DNA from: Mesorhabditis belari
Taxonomy: Eukaryota; Nematoda; Chromadorea; Rhabditida; Rhabditidae
Assembly: GCA_958450365.1 (NCBI GenBank)
Contig: CAUEEP010000078.1
Location: 310,001 to 374,000 of the forward strand
DNA length: 64,000 bases
Direction of reading: 5' to 3'
Both the position numbers and the translations under genes were made by a program. Below the pieces are notes generated by a model. That model searched no databases. It worked only from the letters and a program-made list of their open reading frames with translations, and was not told where the DNA came from. Shown one piece after another: positions 12,701-22,671 of the stretch (within the stretch, counting starts at the first letter, position 1; each line of letters opens with the position of its first letter).

Positions 12701-15700
12701 TTCGGCTGAGCAGTTCACGTTGAGAGAACCGACTTCGTCACAGGTACAGCCTGAATTGATTCTTATCGTAAATTGAAGTTTCTTAAAGCTAATTCTCGAA
12801 TATTACTTAGAACTTTGAAACTTGACCCACCAACGCATCCAGCCGTGATATTGGTGAATCCGGGGGCGCAAGTCTCGCAGAATTTCCCCCCAAAACCGTC
12901 CAGGCACGGGCATTGACCATCGGTTGGCTGAATAGTTTCGATAAATTTATAAAATAACTAGTACAGTGCTAAGATTTAGATGAAAATATAGATTAGATTT
13001 AAAAAATGATTTTTTCTACCAAGCAAATTTGATCCAATGTCCCGTTCACAGAGCACTCGCATTTCTTGCACTCTGGCGGATCGTAGTAACCGGTGGCACA
13101 GCTAAAGTCGTTAAGTGGGGGTACAGTATACTTGAAAAATACAGTCAACTCTCGATTTACCAACTCGATTTAACGATTTCTTCGATTTAACGATGTGAAA
13201 TTTGGATTTCATTCAAAAATTTGCATTCGATTACGATTTCTTCGATTTAGCGATGTGAAATGTGCATTTGATTTGGGTTAGCTTTTCGATTTTCAGCTAT
13301 TTCAGCTCGATTTCAGCTTTAAGCTAAGATTCTATTGAAATTCTTTTGAAAGCAGATTTCTATTGAAATCAGAAAATCTTTGCAAAAACTTGGGCAAAGC
13401 AACTTAGGCATTTTGACACAAGAAGCTACCCCTAAGTGTTTCTGTTTTTGTTTTATTTCCTGTTCTTGAATAATTTTCTTATTTTAGGTGATGAGGAACG
13501 AGGAAAAATGAAGCGAAGACGAATCGATTTGGCTTTGAAAAAAAACATCTCTCTGTCGACTTCGAAAGGAGCAAAAGGATTGAAAGAACCGAAAGGAGCA
13601 AAAGGATTGAAAGGACCGAAAGGACCAAAAAGAGGATTGAAAGAATCGAAAGAAGAACCGAAAGGAGAACCGAAAGAAGAACCGAAAAGAGAACCGAAAG
13701 GAGAACCGAAAGGAGAACCGAAAGAAGAACCGAAAGAAGAACCGAAAGGAGAACCGGAAGGAGAACCGAAAGAAGAACCGAAAGAAGAACCGAAAGAAGA
13801 ACCGAAAAGAGAACCGAAAGGAGAACCGAAAGGAGAACCGAAAGAGCCGAAACGTCGATCCATTTCGAGGCACCGCAATCAAATATTTCTACGATTCTTG
13901 CACAAAGGATTATATTTTGGTTGATGAAATGTTGCAAAAACCGGTTTGCAAACTTTGGAAGAGCTGGCAGCTGTTGCAAATCGATCGAATGGCTTATCAT
14001 GATTGGAAAGCGAGAGTGGAAGTGGCCACGAAGAAGTGGCCGAGATTGTCAAGCCGATTTCTCGCCGAAATGCATACCGTAGTTTCCAAGTGTTTCGAAG
14101 CTACATCAAACAGAAAACCGATACAAAAATTGTTAATGCTCTTTCAGTTATCGGTGATTTTTTTATGCAAAAACGAATAGGCAAACTTCTTTGACTGATT
14201 TCTTTGTTAGACTTTAGTTTTTTTCTGATAGCTCAGTTTCTATGAGTTCTTTTTGTTGATAAATTTGCCAAAATGATTCATTTAAACGATTTGGTTGTAA
14301 AGCATTCATATTTTGCTTTGTTTAACGTTATTCGATTTAACGATGTATTCGCTTTAACGATTTCAAGCGTCGGTCCCTTGCGAATCGTTAAATCGAGGTT
14401 TGTCTGTATATCCAAAATTTAAAATTACTATGTTAGTGCTTATTTTTATATATTTTATAATATATTTGACAATTTGCACCAACCGATCACAATTCTCTCC
14501 CTCAAATCGCGCTTGGCACTCGCATTTTCCGTCTCCGTCTCGGCAACCACCTAGATAACGAATTTCTAGACTTTTAGACTTCTTTTTAGACTTTTAGACT
14601 TCTTTTTAGACTTGCTTTTAGATTTTATCAAACCTGTATGCTTGCTGGGATCACATCTGCACGGTCGGCATGGATTTGTGTCATTCCAGTTCACCCCGTC
14701 GGGCTTGTAAAAGCCAAACTTGCACTTGTTACAGTTGATTCCCTCGGTGTTGTCCTAGAAAAAGTTGACTAGACGTTGTAAAGTCTGTGCAATCTGTGCA
14801 AAAGTCTGTGCTCTTTCTGGAGCTCTTTCTTCTCTTTCTTTCGTTCACTTTCTCCATACTCAGTGCACCAGACAACATGTCTATACACCACTTGCAAACA
14901 ACCAAAAGTACAGACAATTCACTCACCCTGCAATTCAAACATCTTCCTCCACCCTCTTGATTTCCGTGAATGTCCAGCGAAACTTTCTTTCTGTCCAATT
15001 CCTCTTCATAAATGCAATCTTCTGATCGACCAAAACAATTGCAAGCTAAATTTTTAATAAGTTAAAAAATCAAATCTTTAGCTGCTACTCAAATAAACCT
15101 TGATTTGGAATTAATTTTCAATTTTTCAACAAGATAAACTTCCAAAGAGGGCGGTCTAGGGGATAGTGCGCTAGACTATTAAACTAATGCAACTTTTGCC
15201 CTCGGGTTCGATTCCTCTCGTCGCCCTACTTTTTGCTTTTTTGTAAAACTTCCGCAAATTTTTTTGGAGTTCATAAAGTCCAGCTTTTTTAAAATTATTT
15301 ATGAATAAAGAACAATAAACCTAGCAAAGCTGAAAGGTAATTCTGTAAGGCTTACGTTCACACGTGAAATTGTTTGACGCGGTCACTTGTTGCCATTTTT
15401 TCTGCTCGAATCCAGGGCAACAACGCTCGCACATGTCTCCACAAGTGTTGTGCTCGCAACTGGAATAAGACTTTGTTAAGCAATTAGATTTAAGTTATTG
15501 GTTATTAGCTAAGATTGGATTTTATTTAGAACAAAGGCTGTAAAAGTGTTGCTTTTGTTTTAAGTTATCAAATACTTACCGACAAAGAAGGGAATTCGGT
15601 CGTGATCCATCGAGCACATCACAAGTCGATGCGTGTCCATTGCACACACAACGACCTCCAATGTGGATCTCTTTGATGGCGTAAAAGTACTAAACAAATC

Positions 15701-18416
15701 CTCTTCATGATTGGTTTAGTTTTTGAGCTTCAATTTCAATTTTGAAAGCTTCGATTTCAAGAGCTTCAATTTCATTTTGTTGAAGCAGAATTAAGCCAAC
15801 AAGAAGAGTTGTAACTTGTAATAAAGAAGCTAAGGAATTGGCAAGAAATGGATTTCCGGAAAAGGGATTAAACCCTAGCGCACTAGCTCACCCTTCTTGT
15901 AATCGATGGATCATTCTTCTCATTGAGATCCATGAGATGTCCTTGCAGAGTTCTCACTCCCAACAATCTCAGTCTCACATTCGTGGCTCTTGTGAAATTC
16001 TGGAGCACTTGCGAGGTGGCAAACGAGGTTCTTGATGGACGGTGCTCCAGTATGTTAATCACCATCTAAAGAGAAGCTTATACAGTTTAATTGTTACCTT
16101 ATACAGTTTAATTGTTACCTTATACAGTTTAATTGTTAATCTTAAAGTCCACTACTGTATATAAAAGTGCACAAAGTTGCTCACTTCAGCATTTTCGAGT
16201 GGCTGAATTGAAGCGAAATCATAGCGACACATCACTTTCTCATCCTCAAACACCGGGCCAATCGTCTCAGGGCCGAAGCGCTAAAAAGAATGTTTAGTAG
16301 ATATTTTGTATTAGGTTGGGAAGAAAGTCTTTGCCAAATCTTTGGCAGAGCGTCTTAAACTTGTCCGATCTGGATGTGTAATAGCTCATTCGAAAGCTAA
16401 TTTTTTAGTGGATTGGATAAAATAAACTGTTTTTTAATATATCAATTTTCAAAGTTTTTGCAGCGGCTTTACTGTGGAGCGTAAGACTCCAAATTTCAAA
16501 AAAATGAATATTTTTCGTTTTTTTGTACGGAAACCTAGGTTGAAATTATGTTTTTCGGAATCAGCGTTGAAAATTACCCTAGAAAACGCAAAACTCGTTC
16601 TTTTAGCAAAATTTTTTCAAAAAATTTTCCGTGCGCCGGAGTCGAACCCTCGACCCTCTGATCACCGCTTTCAGAGCTCTAAAAAAGGAGTTCCTTTGCC
16701 TCTAAATTAGTGGATCGATGGACCGAAGTCATTAAAAAACAAGGCGATTATATTATTTAATTGTTTTAAGACATTATTTGTTTGTTTGGTTTCATTGTTT
16801 TGTTAATGTTTGTTGAATTTTCCTTTTTTAGAGTTCTGAAAGCGGTAATCTGAGGGTCGAGGGTTCGACTCCGGCGCACGGCAAATATAAAAAAAAGATT
16901 TTGCTAAAAGAACGAGTTTTGCGTTTTCTAGGGTAATTTTCAACGCTGATTCCGAAAAACATAATTTCAACCTAGGTTTCCGTACAAAAAAACGAAAAAT
17001 ATTCATTTTTTTGAAATTTGGAGTCTTACGCTCCACAGTAAAGCCGCTGCAAAAACTTTGAAAATTGATATATTAAAAAACAGTTTATTTTATCCAATCC
17101 ACTAAAAAATTAGCTTTCGAATGAGCTATTACACGTCCAGATCGGACAAGTTTAAGACTATCTCCCAAAAGAATCGGCAAAGACTTTCTTCCCAACCTAA
17201 TATTTTGTTTTGTAGATAGACCTGTAAAAGATATTGAATCTCATTAGCTATTTCTGATCTTTCACTCACCCTAACACAATCAGCTTCAGTTGGAGCAAAG
17301 TACATCCACGGGGCAAAGGTTTTCCCATAATCGTTCGATCTTTCGAGAACCCAAGTGCCCGGTTTAGGCGAGTTGGCCATCTGGATCCACACATAGGCCA
17401 CATGGAATTCCTGCAATAAACAGAAAATCAAAAAAAACTTTTAGGAAATCCACTTGTTCCAAATCGATTGTGATGTTCACTTCATTGTACTGCATCCCTC
17501 TGGAGAGTGGCGGGGATTGCCACCAACTCGTATTCCCGTCAACCATGAAACGAGCCGGACGAGAATCTTTTCCACCAGCAAGACAATTTCCACAACCGTG
17601 ACCACCCTAGAAAAGTGGTTATGAACGGTTTTCTTTGAGCGTTTTAAAGATGACGGCATGGCCGAATGGCTAGGAGGCCCTGTATCTTAGTCGAGAGGCC
17701 AAGGCTTCAATCCCGCTGGCTAGATTACTGGTTCTTTTTTTCCAGAAATATATGGGGATTTTCCCTACATTTAGGGTTGTGCTTTTGTATTTTTTGTACC
17801 ACATTAATCGTGTGAATAAATGTATTTTAAAAACTCTAGCAAGAAGCTAATACCGTTCTCTAATAGTAGTGCACCCTAAATTGCTCGAAATCTCGAGAAC
17901 CGCTTCTCAGAACCTATCGATGTGGGGTCGGAAAATGTAGCTGACGATGAGATCTAGTGGGGGATTAGAGTGTTGAGCTTCTGTGAAAATTTTGAAACCG
18001 TAAAATAGTCACCAACTCGGCTCGCGGGGGCGCACTACTATTAGAGAAAAGCCGGTAAGTTCTTTCTATTTTTCAAACTCACAATGATCTTGCTTTCCCT
18101 TGGTGATCTCAATTCGGCATAGATGCTGTCTTGTACGTTTTGATTTTCCGAGTACGAGTACTGATTGAGAGGACTGTACTGCATTGAACCTGGAAGTGCG
18201 AAGTTGTGAAAAGAGTTACAAGTCTCATAGTCAACACTAAAAAAACCAACTTGCTAGCGAGCAATAGACCTCGTTGATCGGCATTCCATTGATTTCTCCA
18301 CATGTCGATGTCGCTTTAATCGGTTTCTTGAGAGATATCGTCACCTGACTTGGTGTCAGCACATGTGCATCTCCCGCGCACGTCAGTGCTGCCAAAAGCA
18401 GCACTAGACGTCGCAT
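562..18416 (-). CDS. epi-1: laminin alpha chain, EPI-1 (alpha-3/5) type, 5' part, 41 exons
   Basis: Secreted basement-membrane subunit that assembles with beta and gamma chains and polymerises through its N-terminal LN domain. I could join 41 exons with consistent phase into about 1,670 residues: signal peptide, LN, LE array, LF/IV-like region, second LE array, start of L4. The chain is open at the left: exon 41 ends in a GTAGTT donor at 561, so the rest of L4, the coiled coil and the LG domains lie outside the window. The start at 18416 was chosen because it opens a hydrophobic signal peptide ([17 protein letters not shown]) 13 bases after a TTTCCAG acceptor. The LF-like domain between two LE arrays points to the alpha-3/5 class (EPI-1 in C. 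elegans, LanA in flies) rather than LAM-3; this orthology is inferred. Introns vary from about 40 bases to 1.4 kb, the larger ones holding transposons and tandem arrays. Confidence 0.93.
792..3201 (-). other. laminin exons 35-40: second LE array
   Basis: Exons at about 3107-3201, 2915-3031, 2410-2497, 2160-2236, 1848-1968 and 792-996 encode residues about 1379-1613. Cysteine-rich LE motifs are clear: [55 protein letters not shown] and [20 protein letters not shown]. The last exon ends [17 protein letters not shown], the split LE half-module that normally precedes an L4 domain. The 0.85-kb intron 997-1847 holds a tRNA-like sequence and a short GCCTAA run. Confidence 0.93.
1150..1225 (+). tRNA. 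tRNA-like sequence (degenerate) in laminin intron
   Basis: Contains an A-box-like GAGCTTGGTAGAGC and a B box GGGTTCGAATCCC with a short hairpin between them. No matching acceptor stem was found and the base before the presumed anticodon is C rather than T, so this is probably a tRNA-derived repeat or pseudogene. Confidence 0.3.
3211..3470. mobile_element. MITE with TACCGTAAATACT-type ends
   Basis: About 260 bp with terminal inverted repeats: TACCGTAAATACTCTAATAG at the left and its complement at the right, plus an inner inverted GTACAGTCGCGTAGTC. Related copies lie at 41873-42138 and 51768-52046, and partial ends at 4170-4220, 23262 and 25760. It has no coding capacity. Confidence 0.75.
4632..5789. 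repeat. laminin intron with dispersed inverted repeat, about 4900-5480
   Basis: The 1.2-kb intron between exons 32 and 33 carries repeats of a block containing TTTGAGCTCAAATATCTCG and TTTAAATTGGACAG. These are shared, partly inverted, with 36970-37640. No open frame of interest was seen. Confidence 0.6.
6505..7585. repeat. laminin intron with tRNA-like sequence and 15-bp tandem array
   Basis: The intron between exons 29 and 30 holds a tRNA-like sequence near 6762-6826 (B box GGTTCAATTCC) and a tandem array at 6988-7205. The array is about fourteen copies of a 15-bp unit (CCAATGGCCTATATC and the variants CCAATGACCAATATC and CCAATGAACAATATC). Open frames over the array are by-products of a unit length divisible by three. 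Confidence 0.8.
8713..8850. repeat. AAGTACAAGTATC microsatellite
   Basis: Simple tandem array of AAGTAC/AAGTATC units within the intron between laminin exons 24 and 25. Confidence 0.9.
9015..9711. other. laminin intron, no feature found
   Basis: About 700 bases between exons 23 and 24. Apart from short runs of CGCTAAAC near 9220-9255, I see no gene, RNA or clear mobile element. Confidence 0.5.
10395..10490. repeat. GATTCTCGATTCTTATC tandem array
   Basis: Imperfect tandem repeats of GATTCTCGATTCTTATC next to the donor of laminin exon 20. Confidence 0.85.
11260..12159. other. laminin intron with two tRNA-like sequences
   Basis: The 0.9-kb intron between exons 16 and 17. On the plus strand near 11818-11880 is a tRNA-like sequence (GTGGTCGAGTGGTACAGC, hairpin CTCG-TTTCCAG-CGAG, B box GGTTCGATT), whose loop would give anticodon TCC. 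On the minus strand near 11605-11675 there is another with A-box-like GCTGTGGTACAGGG and B box AGTTTGATCC. Neither has a convincing acceptor stem. Confidence 0.4.
13142..14406 (+). mobile_element. pogo/Tigger-like DNA transposon remnant in laminin intron
   Basis: Element of about 1,265 bp flanked by TA on both sides (13140-13141 and 14407-14408). It begins CAGTCAACTCTCGATTT and its other end, read inward, begins CAGACAAACCTCGATTT; CAG ends and a TA duplication are hallmarks of the pogo/Tigger branch of Tc1/mariner. Inside, on the plus strand, reading frames start [13 protein letters not shown], resembling the start of a CENP-B-type helix-turn-helix. In another frame they end with [20 protein letters not shown], resembling the tail of Tigger transposases. 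No DDE catalytic core is visible between them, and the head is interrupted by a 12-bp tandem array (13565-13845). A non-autonomous deletion derivative is the best reading. It lies antisense to the host gene between laminin exons 11 and 12. Confidence 0.75.
13508..14190 (+). pseudogene. degenerate pogo-like transposase with E-P-K repeat expansion
   Basis: Frame 1 from 13508 reads a basic head ([12 protein letters not shown]), then some twenty copies of a four-residue unit ([12 protein letters not shown]), then a basic tail with a stop near 13922. A second frame (13917-14180) and a third (14003-14192) carry the remaining transposase-like residues, so at least two frame changes are needed. It is not expected to make active enzyme. 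The repeat-derived open frames on the opposite strand are by-products of the 12-bp unit. Confidence 0.55.
15149..15227 (+). tRNA. class II tRNA-like sequence in laminin intron
   Basis: A 79-base tRNA-like sequence. The acceptor ends pair (GGGCGGT with GTCGCCC, seven pairs including two wobbles), there is an A-box-like TCTAGGGGATAGTG, a long variable region ending TTTTGCCCTC, and a B box GGGTTCGATTC. The anticodon stem is weak (about three of five pairs) and the T stem is short. It is clearly homologous along its length to the minus-strand sequence at 45661-45736. Confidence 0.35.
16311..17200. mobile_element. mariner-like foldback element, about 390-bp inverted arms
   Basis: Flanked by TA (16309-16310 and 17201-17202). 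It begins TTAGGTTGGGAAGAAAGTCT and ends with the inverted complement. Arms of nearly 400 bases are close to identical, leaving a short AT-rich centre. TTAGGTTGG ends plus TA duplication are typical of mariner. Each arm holds a tRNA-like B box (AGGGTTCGACTCCGG at 16859-16873 and its complement near 16632). It lies in the laminin intron between exons 4 and 5 and encodes no transposase. Confidence 0.75.
17607..18083. mobile_element. laminin intron with tRNA-like sequence and TA-flanked MITE
   Basis: The intron between exons 2 and 3. Near 17651-17720 is a tRNA-like sequence (GGCATGGCCGAATGGCTAGG, B box GGCTTCAATCC). At 17851-18057 is a roughly 205-bp MITE with ends TACCGTTCTCTAATAGTAGT and GCACTACTATTAGAGAAAAG, which are inverted repeats of each other. 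Confidence 0.6.
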
Positions 18417-18429
18417 TGGAATCGGGTTC

Positions 18430-18431
18430 CT
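18430..18431 (-). promoter_or_regulatory. putative spliced-leader acceptor upstream of laminin ATG
   Basis: On the minus strand a CCATTTCCAG acceptor is followed by a 13-base leader and the start codon at 18416. In nematodes such a site just upstream of a first ATG is usually a spliced-leader trans-splice site. A cis-spliced noncoding first exon further right is the alternative. Confidence 0.5.
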
Positions 18432-19475
18432 GGAAATGGATGGAATTGAAGTTAAAGATAAGAATAAGAGTTGAAAAATGAAATGAAAATGGAAAGTCAT
18501 CATTTAGAATCTAATTTACATCAAAACTCTTGTTCCAAGAAAAAATTAGAACTGGTAAGCTTGATAAAAGATCAACTAGGTCTAAAATCTTTAACTTTAA
18601 TAAATTAAGACTTTTATAAGTCAAGACAAGACTAGTTTTGCTAATATTTTGATTTTGAGTTTATTCAAGGCAACAACAATCGAAAATTGACAGGAAATGG
18701 AACGATGCTGCAGAAGTGACTTGCAAATTATTTCTGAATTCTGATTCAGACTAAAGAAAGCCTCCAGCTACCGTAACCCGACTAAAGAATTTCCTAAAGA
18801 CTCTACAGTAGCTTTGATCTTTGTAAATTTGTTGTATACGGTTAATTACTAGAGCTAGGGGTACGGCAGCTGTAACTGGTAACGCTGTAACAGCTGTAAC
18901 GGTTTAAAGTGTCTACTCGGGAAAGTTTGCAAGTGAAAGTCTAAAAGGAAAAAGTTTTCTATTGATTGCCTAGAATATTCGTAAAAGTTTGTTATTGCAG
19001 AAAATAGAAACCGGTGGGGTCACCAGAAATGGTATCAGTGGATGGGGCGACTCTCCTCCACTGGGTCACCCAACAAAAAGCAAAGAGAACCAAGAAACCA
19101 TTGATATTGCCATTGGCACCTTAAAGTGGAAAGGGAAAAAAGGAGTATCTGATAACTGTGGGTCATCGGGGAAAGTGGGAAAGAATTCGAGAAAGATTTC
19201 TCGAGCAAAGTCTGACCTTTTTCTCTCTCTTTCTTGGCTCTGACCCTCCGATTGCTGTGTAAGAATCGAATGCTCTAATGAGACGAAAAAAGATCTGCCG
19301 GTGGATTAATGGGTGTCTATGTTGAGAGATAAAAGCTTGAGTGTTCAACTTAAATAGAAAAATAAAACAAATCTATTGAGTGATTGAAAGTTTCAAGTTC
19401 AAGTTCAAAGTTTCACGATCAAATTCTGTAATTAGTTGAAATTTCAACTTAAAATACAGCTACTCAGATGAATTT

Positions 19476-19647
19476 ACATTAGGACACAAGCTACATTAGG
19501 GACACAAGCTACATTAGGGACACAAGCTACATTAGGGACACAAGCTACATTAGGGACACAAGCTACATTAGGGACACAAGCTACGTTAGGACACAAGCTA
19601 CGTTAGGACACAAGCTACGTTAGGACACAAGCTACATTAGGACACAA
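19476..19647. repeat. 20-bp tandem array (CATTAGGGACACAAGCTA)
   Basis: About nine copies of a 19-20 bp unit containing ATTAGGGACACAAGCTAC; later copies lose a G and change CATTAG to CGTTAG. Confidence 0.95.
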
Positions 19648-20604
19648 AAAAGTAACAACTTGTTAAATTTGGAAACGTTTGCTGAAAATTCTAAAGCTTT
19701 TCTCAGCTAATGTAGTCTGATCCATTTCTCCTACCGTATTCTGCACTGATTTTACATTAACAGCTTCTCAGTTAGTCTATGTAGACTTTTACATGTCTAT
19801 GTAGACTTTACAAGCGTGCCAGTTATTACGGTAACTGAGTTACTGGTTACGGTAGTTTGTGCAAGTTTTTAAAACGTCTACTCGCCTCAAAAACGATCAA
19901 AAGTATTGCTAATCGACGATGAAAAGGTACTGGTCTGGAAAATTAAGCCATAAAATAAAAAAGCCATTATGATTCAAGTAAACAGTGTGCCAAACTTTCA
20001 AAAATCTATAGCAAATGATAGATGAAACGATTGCTGGCCCAGCCAGGAATGAGAGGGGACATCTGGTACCGTCTCCCCTCCACCTCCACTAAATCTTGCA
20101 CATCTTTTTCCCCCCTTTCTTTTTGCTCATTTCTTTTTGCTCATTTCTTTTCCTTGCTCTTTTCCTTTCGTTTTCCCCGAACACAGCTGCGCAATACCGG
20201 CTTGGGGCTAGGGAAAAAGAAGTTTTGCGATTTGTGAGACCAAAAAACTTTCTTTTAGATCCACATCTGGGAATGTGGTTTCTAGAAAAAAGCCTTCAAA
20301 TCGATTCAAAAATGAATCGATTATTTTAATACGAAATTAAAAACGTATAACTTCTTGAAAGGGAAACTGTTAATGAGCTTTCTAATCTTTCTAGTCTTTC
20401 TAGTCTTTCTCCTTTCTCCTGAAGTTCTGAAGAAGTCTTTCTAGCGTGGCCTTTTGTGGCCTTTTGGCCTTTTGTGTTGTGAAAAAGAAAAGTTTGAACA
20501 AAAGTTCAAAAGTTATTCGATCGTGACCCGTCCAAGGCATTCTAAAGGATAGAGTTTGATCTAGAAAAAAGGATACAAGCGATAAGAAGGAGATCTTTTA
20601 AGTT

Positions 20605-20775
20605 TTGCGAAGTGAAGCCTTTTGTGGCGATCAATGGGATCGCTCAGTGGCGCCTCAATGGCCTTTTGTGGCGCCTCAATGGCCTTTTGTGGCGCCTCAG
20701 TGGCCTTTTGTGGCTCAGTGGCGCCTCAGTAGCCTTTTAGGCCCCTCAGTGGCCTTTTGTGGCGATCAGTGGGAT
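20605..20775. repeat. GGCCTTTTGTGGCGCCTCA tandem array
   Basis: Imperfect 21-bp repeats of CAATGGCCTTTTGTGGCGCC; a single long frame over them is repeat-driven. Confidence 0.9.
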
Positions 20776-21620
20776 CACTCTAAAATCAGGAAAGATTCGG
20801 GGAAAATCAATTCGCTAAATCAATCCGCTAAATCTAGAGCCAATTTGCATTCAACAATTACCACAAATCCAATAGAATAACTTCAACTTATAGGCAATCT
20901 TCTATCAGACTAGAATCTAGGTATTTGTCGAATTACTCTACCAGACAGGTAGTACCGTAGCTGTTAAAGGAAAACTAGGCATTTAAGCTAAGGAAAGCTT
21001 TTTCAGAGTGAGTTTTTCGCTCTAAACTTGGAATTTAACATTTAACAATACAATAAATTTGATAAACGAAAACAATAATCAGCATTTAGCTAAAAATCGT
21101 ATCACCGCACCTCATATTGTTATGTTTTTGCGGTGCCATCGTCGCATTTGGATGAGAGAGCTTTTCTTTTCTCATCGGATCGAGTGACTCATCTTCTTTT
21201 TCTTTCCTCGATTGATTCATTGGGTCTCATCTTTCTTTTCTCCAAAAGTCATCCAGACAGAGACATTACAATTTCATTGGAAGTTTAGAGTAAAGAGATA
21301 ATTTGAGTGACTTTGAGTCACAAAAGTGACTATGAATCACAAAAGTCAGCATTGCAAAAGGTTTTTGGATGCTTTGTGTTCAAAATGGTAAACATATCCT
21401 TTTTGGTGAGCTCTGGATACCAATTTGTTGTTTTCTTAACGAACTATTGTAGAGTTTTGCATTGCGATTCGAAATTTGTAACCACAATTCGCGAATCAGC
21501 GTGAAATTGAGCTAAAAGTCTAATCTTTCTTTATCATTGTGGCAAGGGTTTGAACAGAAATCCATGCACCAGCTAGGAAATGTTTACAACTTTAAATGGG
21601 AACAGAACAGCCATCATAAC

Positions 21621-21815
21621 TCGGTCCGTTTGCCATTGACAATCTACGAATTTTGCTTGTACCTTGATCGGGTTTTCTTTGAAAAACGTTGAATCTTCTT
21701 TCATTCAACTCGAAATCAAATTTTCTATCGAATGAAAGTAAATTCAACGTTTTTGCAAACAAACTAAGAAAAGATACGAGCTAAATGCGTAGATTGCCAA
21801 CGGCAAACGGACCGA
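21621..21815. mobile_element. foldback MITE with TCGGTCCGTTTGCC ends
   Basis: About 195 bp: TCGGTCCGTTTGCCATTGAC at the left, its near-complement (CAACGGCAAACGGACCGA) at the right, and an inner inverted pair AACGTTGAA / TTCAACGTT. It has no coding capacity. Confidence 0.7.
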
Positions 21816-22102
21816 AAAAGGGGCAGAGTTAACAATAGGGTCACTTATGAGAATAAGTTGTTACTGTAAAAAAAATAGAGGGTATGTTTTTCACCTGGGC
21901 AAATATTTCCGAACTGACTCAAGACCCGTTTTTGTCCGCTTTCGTCCGTTTTCCTAAACGAGAAGAAGCTGGCAAACAAATTTGAAAGTCAAATTCAAAA
22001 ACAAGTCAAATTAGAGGCCAAAAATCAGTTCCTATCTAAGGTTTCTTTCATCGTCTCGAGTCTATATAACGCTTCTTTCACCGTCAGCCTCTGTGAGCTT
22101 GT

Positions 22103-22165
22103 GCTGTAGTGGATAAGAGTCTTGTTCCCGAAACAACCTGTTAAGTTTTTGCTCGACTTCGAACC
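22103..22165 (+). tRNA. class II tRNA-like sequence, intergenic
   Basis: A-box-like GTGCTGTAGTGGATAAGAG and B box ACTTCGAACCC, with a long variable region GTTAAGTTTTTGCTC. It resembles the copies at 15149, 26700 and 45661. The acceptor stem is not evident. Confidence 0.3.
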
Positions 22166-22612
22166 CTTCCTTTTGTTTTCATTTTGTTTTGATGTTTTTG
22201 TTTAAATTCGTTAATTTTATAATAAGTATCATGACATGTTTTAATTGATAACAAACAAAATAACAAAAAAAATCACATATGTGGCAGAAATCCATAAAGT
22301 AAATGAAACATAATTTAACATTACATCTTGCACAACACATAAATTTTGCAAAAACGGATAGCAGCATTTGAAACAGCGTAAAATTCTATGTCGTATGGTA
22401 CATGGCTCATGTCATTTGGCCACCTCAGCCTCGTGACTTTCCCTTAGTCATGATTGAACTGCATCCCCCTCACTATGAGCTAGGTCTATTCTAAAAGTCA
22501 CCTATTTTACCATACTCGAACCGCCAGTTTACATTTGATAAATCTACCCACTTTTTTGTTTCCTTGCACCAGAGTACGCAAGCTACCAGCTTCCAAAAAG
22601 AAAGCGGTCATT

Positions 22613-22671
22613 TGGCATCGTTCATTTGGCATCGTTCATTTGGCATCGTTCATTTGGCATCGTTCATTTAG
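22613..22671. repeat. 14-bp CATTTGGCATCGTT array
   Basis: Four to five direct copies. Confidence 0.9.

Larger units (their letters stand above)
10126..15689 (-). other. laminin exons 7-21: first LE (EGF-like) array
   Basis: Fifteen exons encode about residues 279-850: 15580-15689, 15356-15459, 14927-15045, 14634-14754, 14484-14550, 13020-13101, 12831-12927, 12613-12750, 12299-12436, 12160-12260, 11167-11259, 10993-11124, 10820-10931, 10498-10656 and 10126-10268. The array opens with [20 protein letters not shown], the standard LN-to-LE junction. It shows repeated eight-cysteine laminin EGF modules such as [35 protein letters not shown] and [14 protein letters not shown]. It ends in [20 protein letters not shown], the usual transition to the next domain. 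LE arrays form the rigid rod of the short arm. The intron between 14483 and 13102 carries a pogo-like transposon. Confidence 0.93.
15892..18416 (-). other. laminin exons 1-6: signal peptide and LN (domain VI)
   Basis: Exons at about 18251-18416, 18084-18189, 17454-17606, 17270-17410, 16185-16280 and 15892-16065 encode residues 1-278. After the signal peptide come typical LN segments: [18 protein letters not shown] (exon 3), [29 protein letters not shown] across the exon 3/4 junction, [16 protein letters not shown] and the closing [20 protein letters not shown] is the short-arm polymerisation domain. Exons 3, 4, 5 and 6 are all phase 0 (51, 47, 32 and 58 codons). Large introns here hold a 0.9-kb mariner-like foldback (16311-17200) and a small TA-flanked MITE (17851-18057). 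Confidence 0.93.

Noticed and set aside
13453..14000. Minus-strand frames rich in FGSS, LLSV and FRFS over the E-P-K array
   Set aside because: Antisense shadows of a 12-bp array in a transposon remnant.
16474..17036. Two identical 60-70 residue proteins on opposite strands ([12 protein letters not shown]...)
   Set aside because: They are the two inverted arms of the mariner-like foldback at 16311-17200, not genes.
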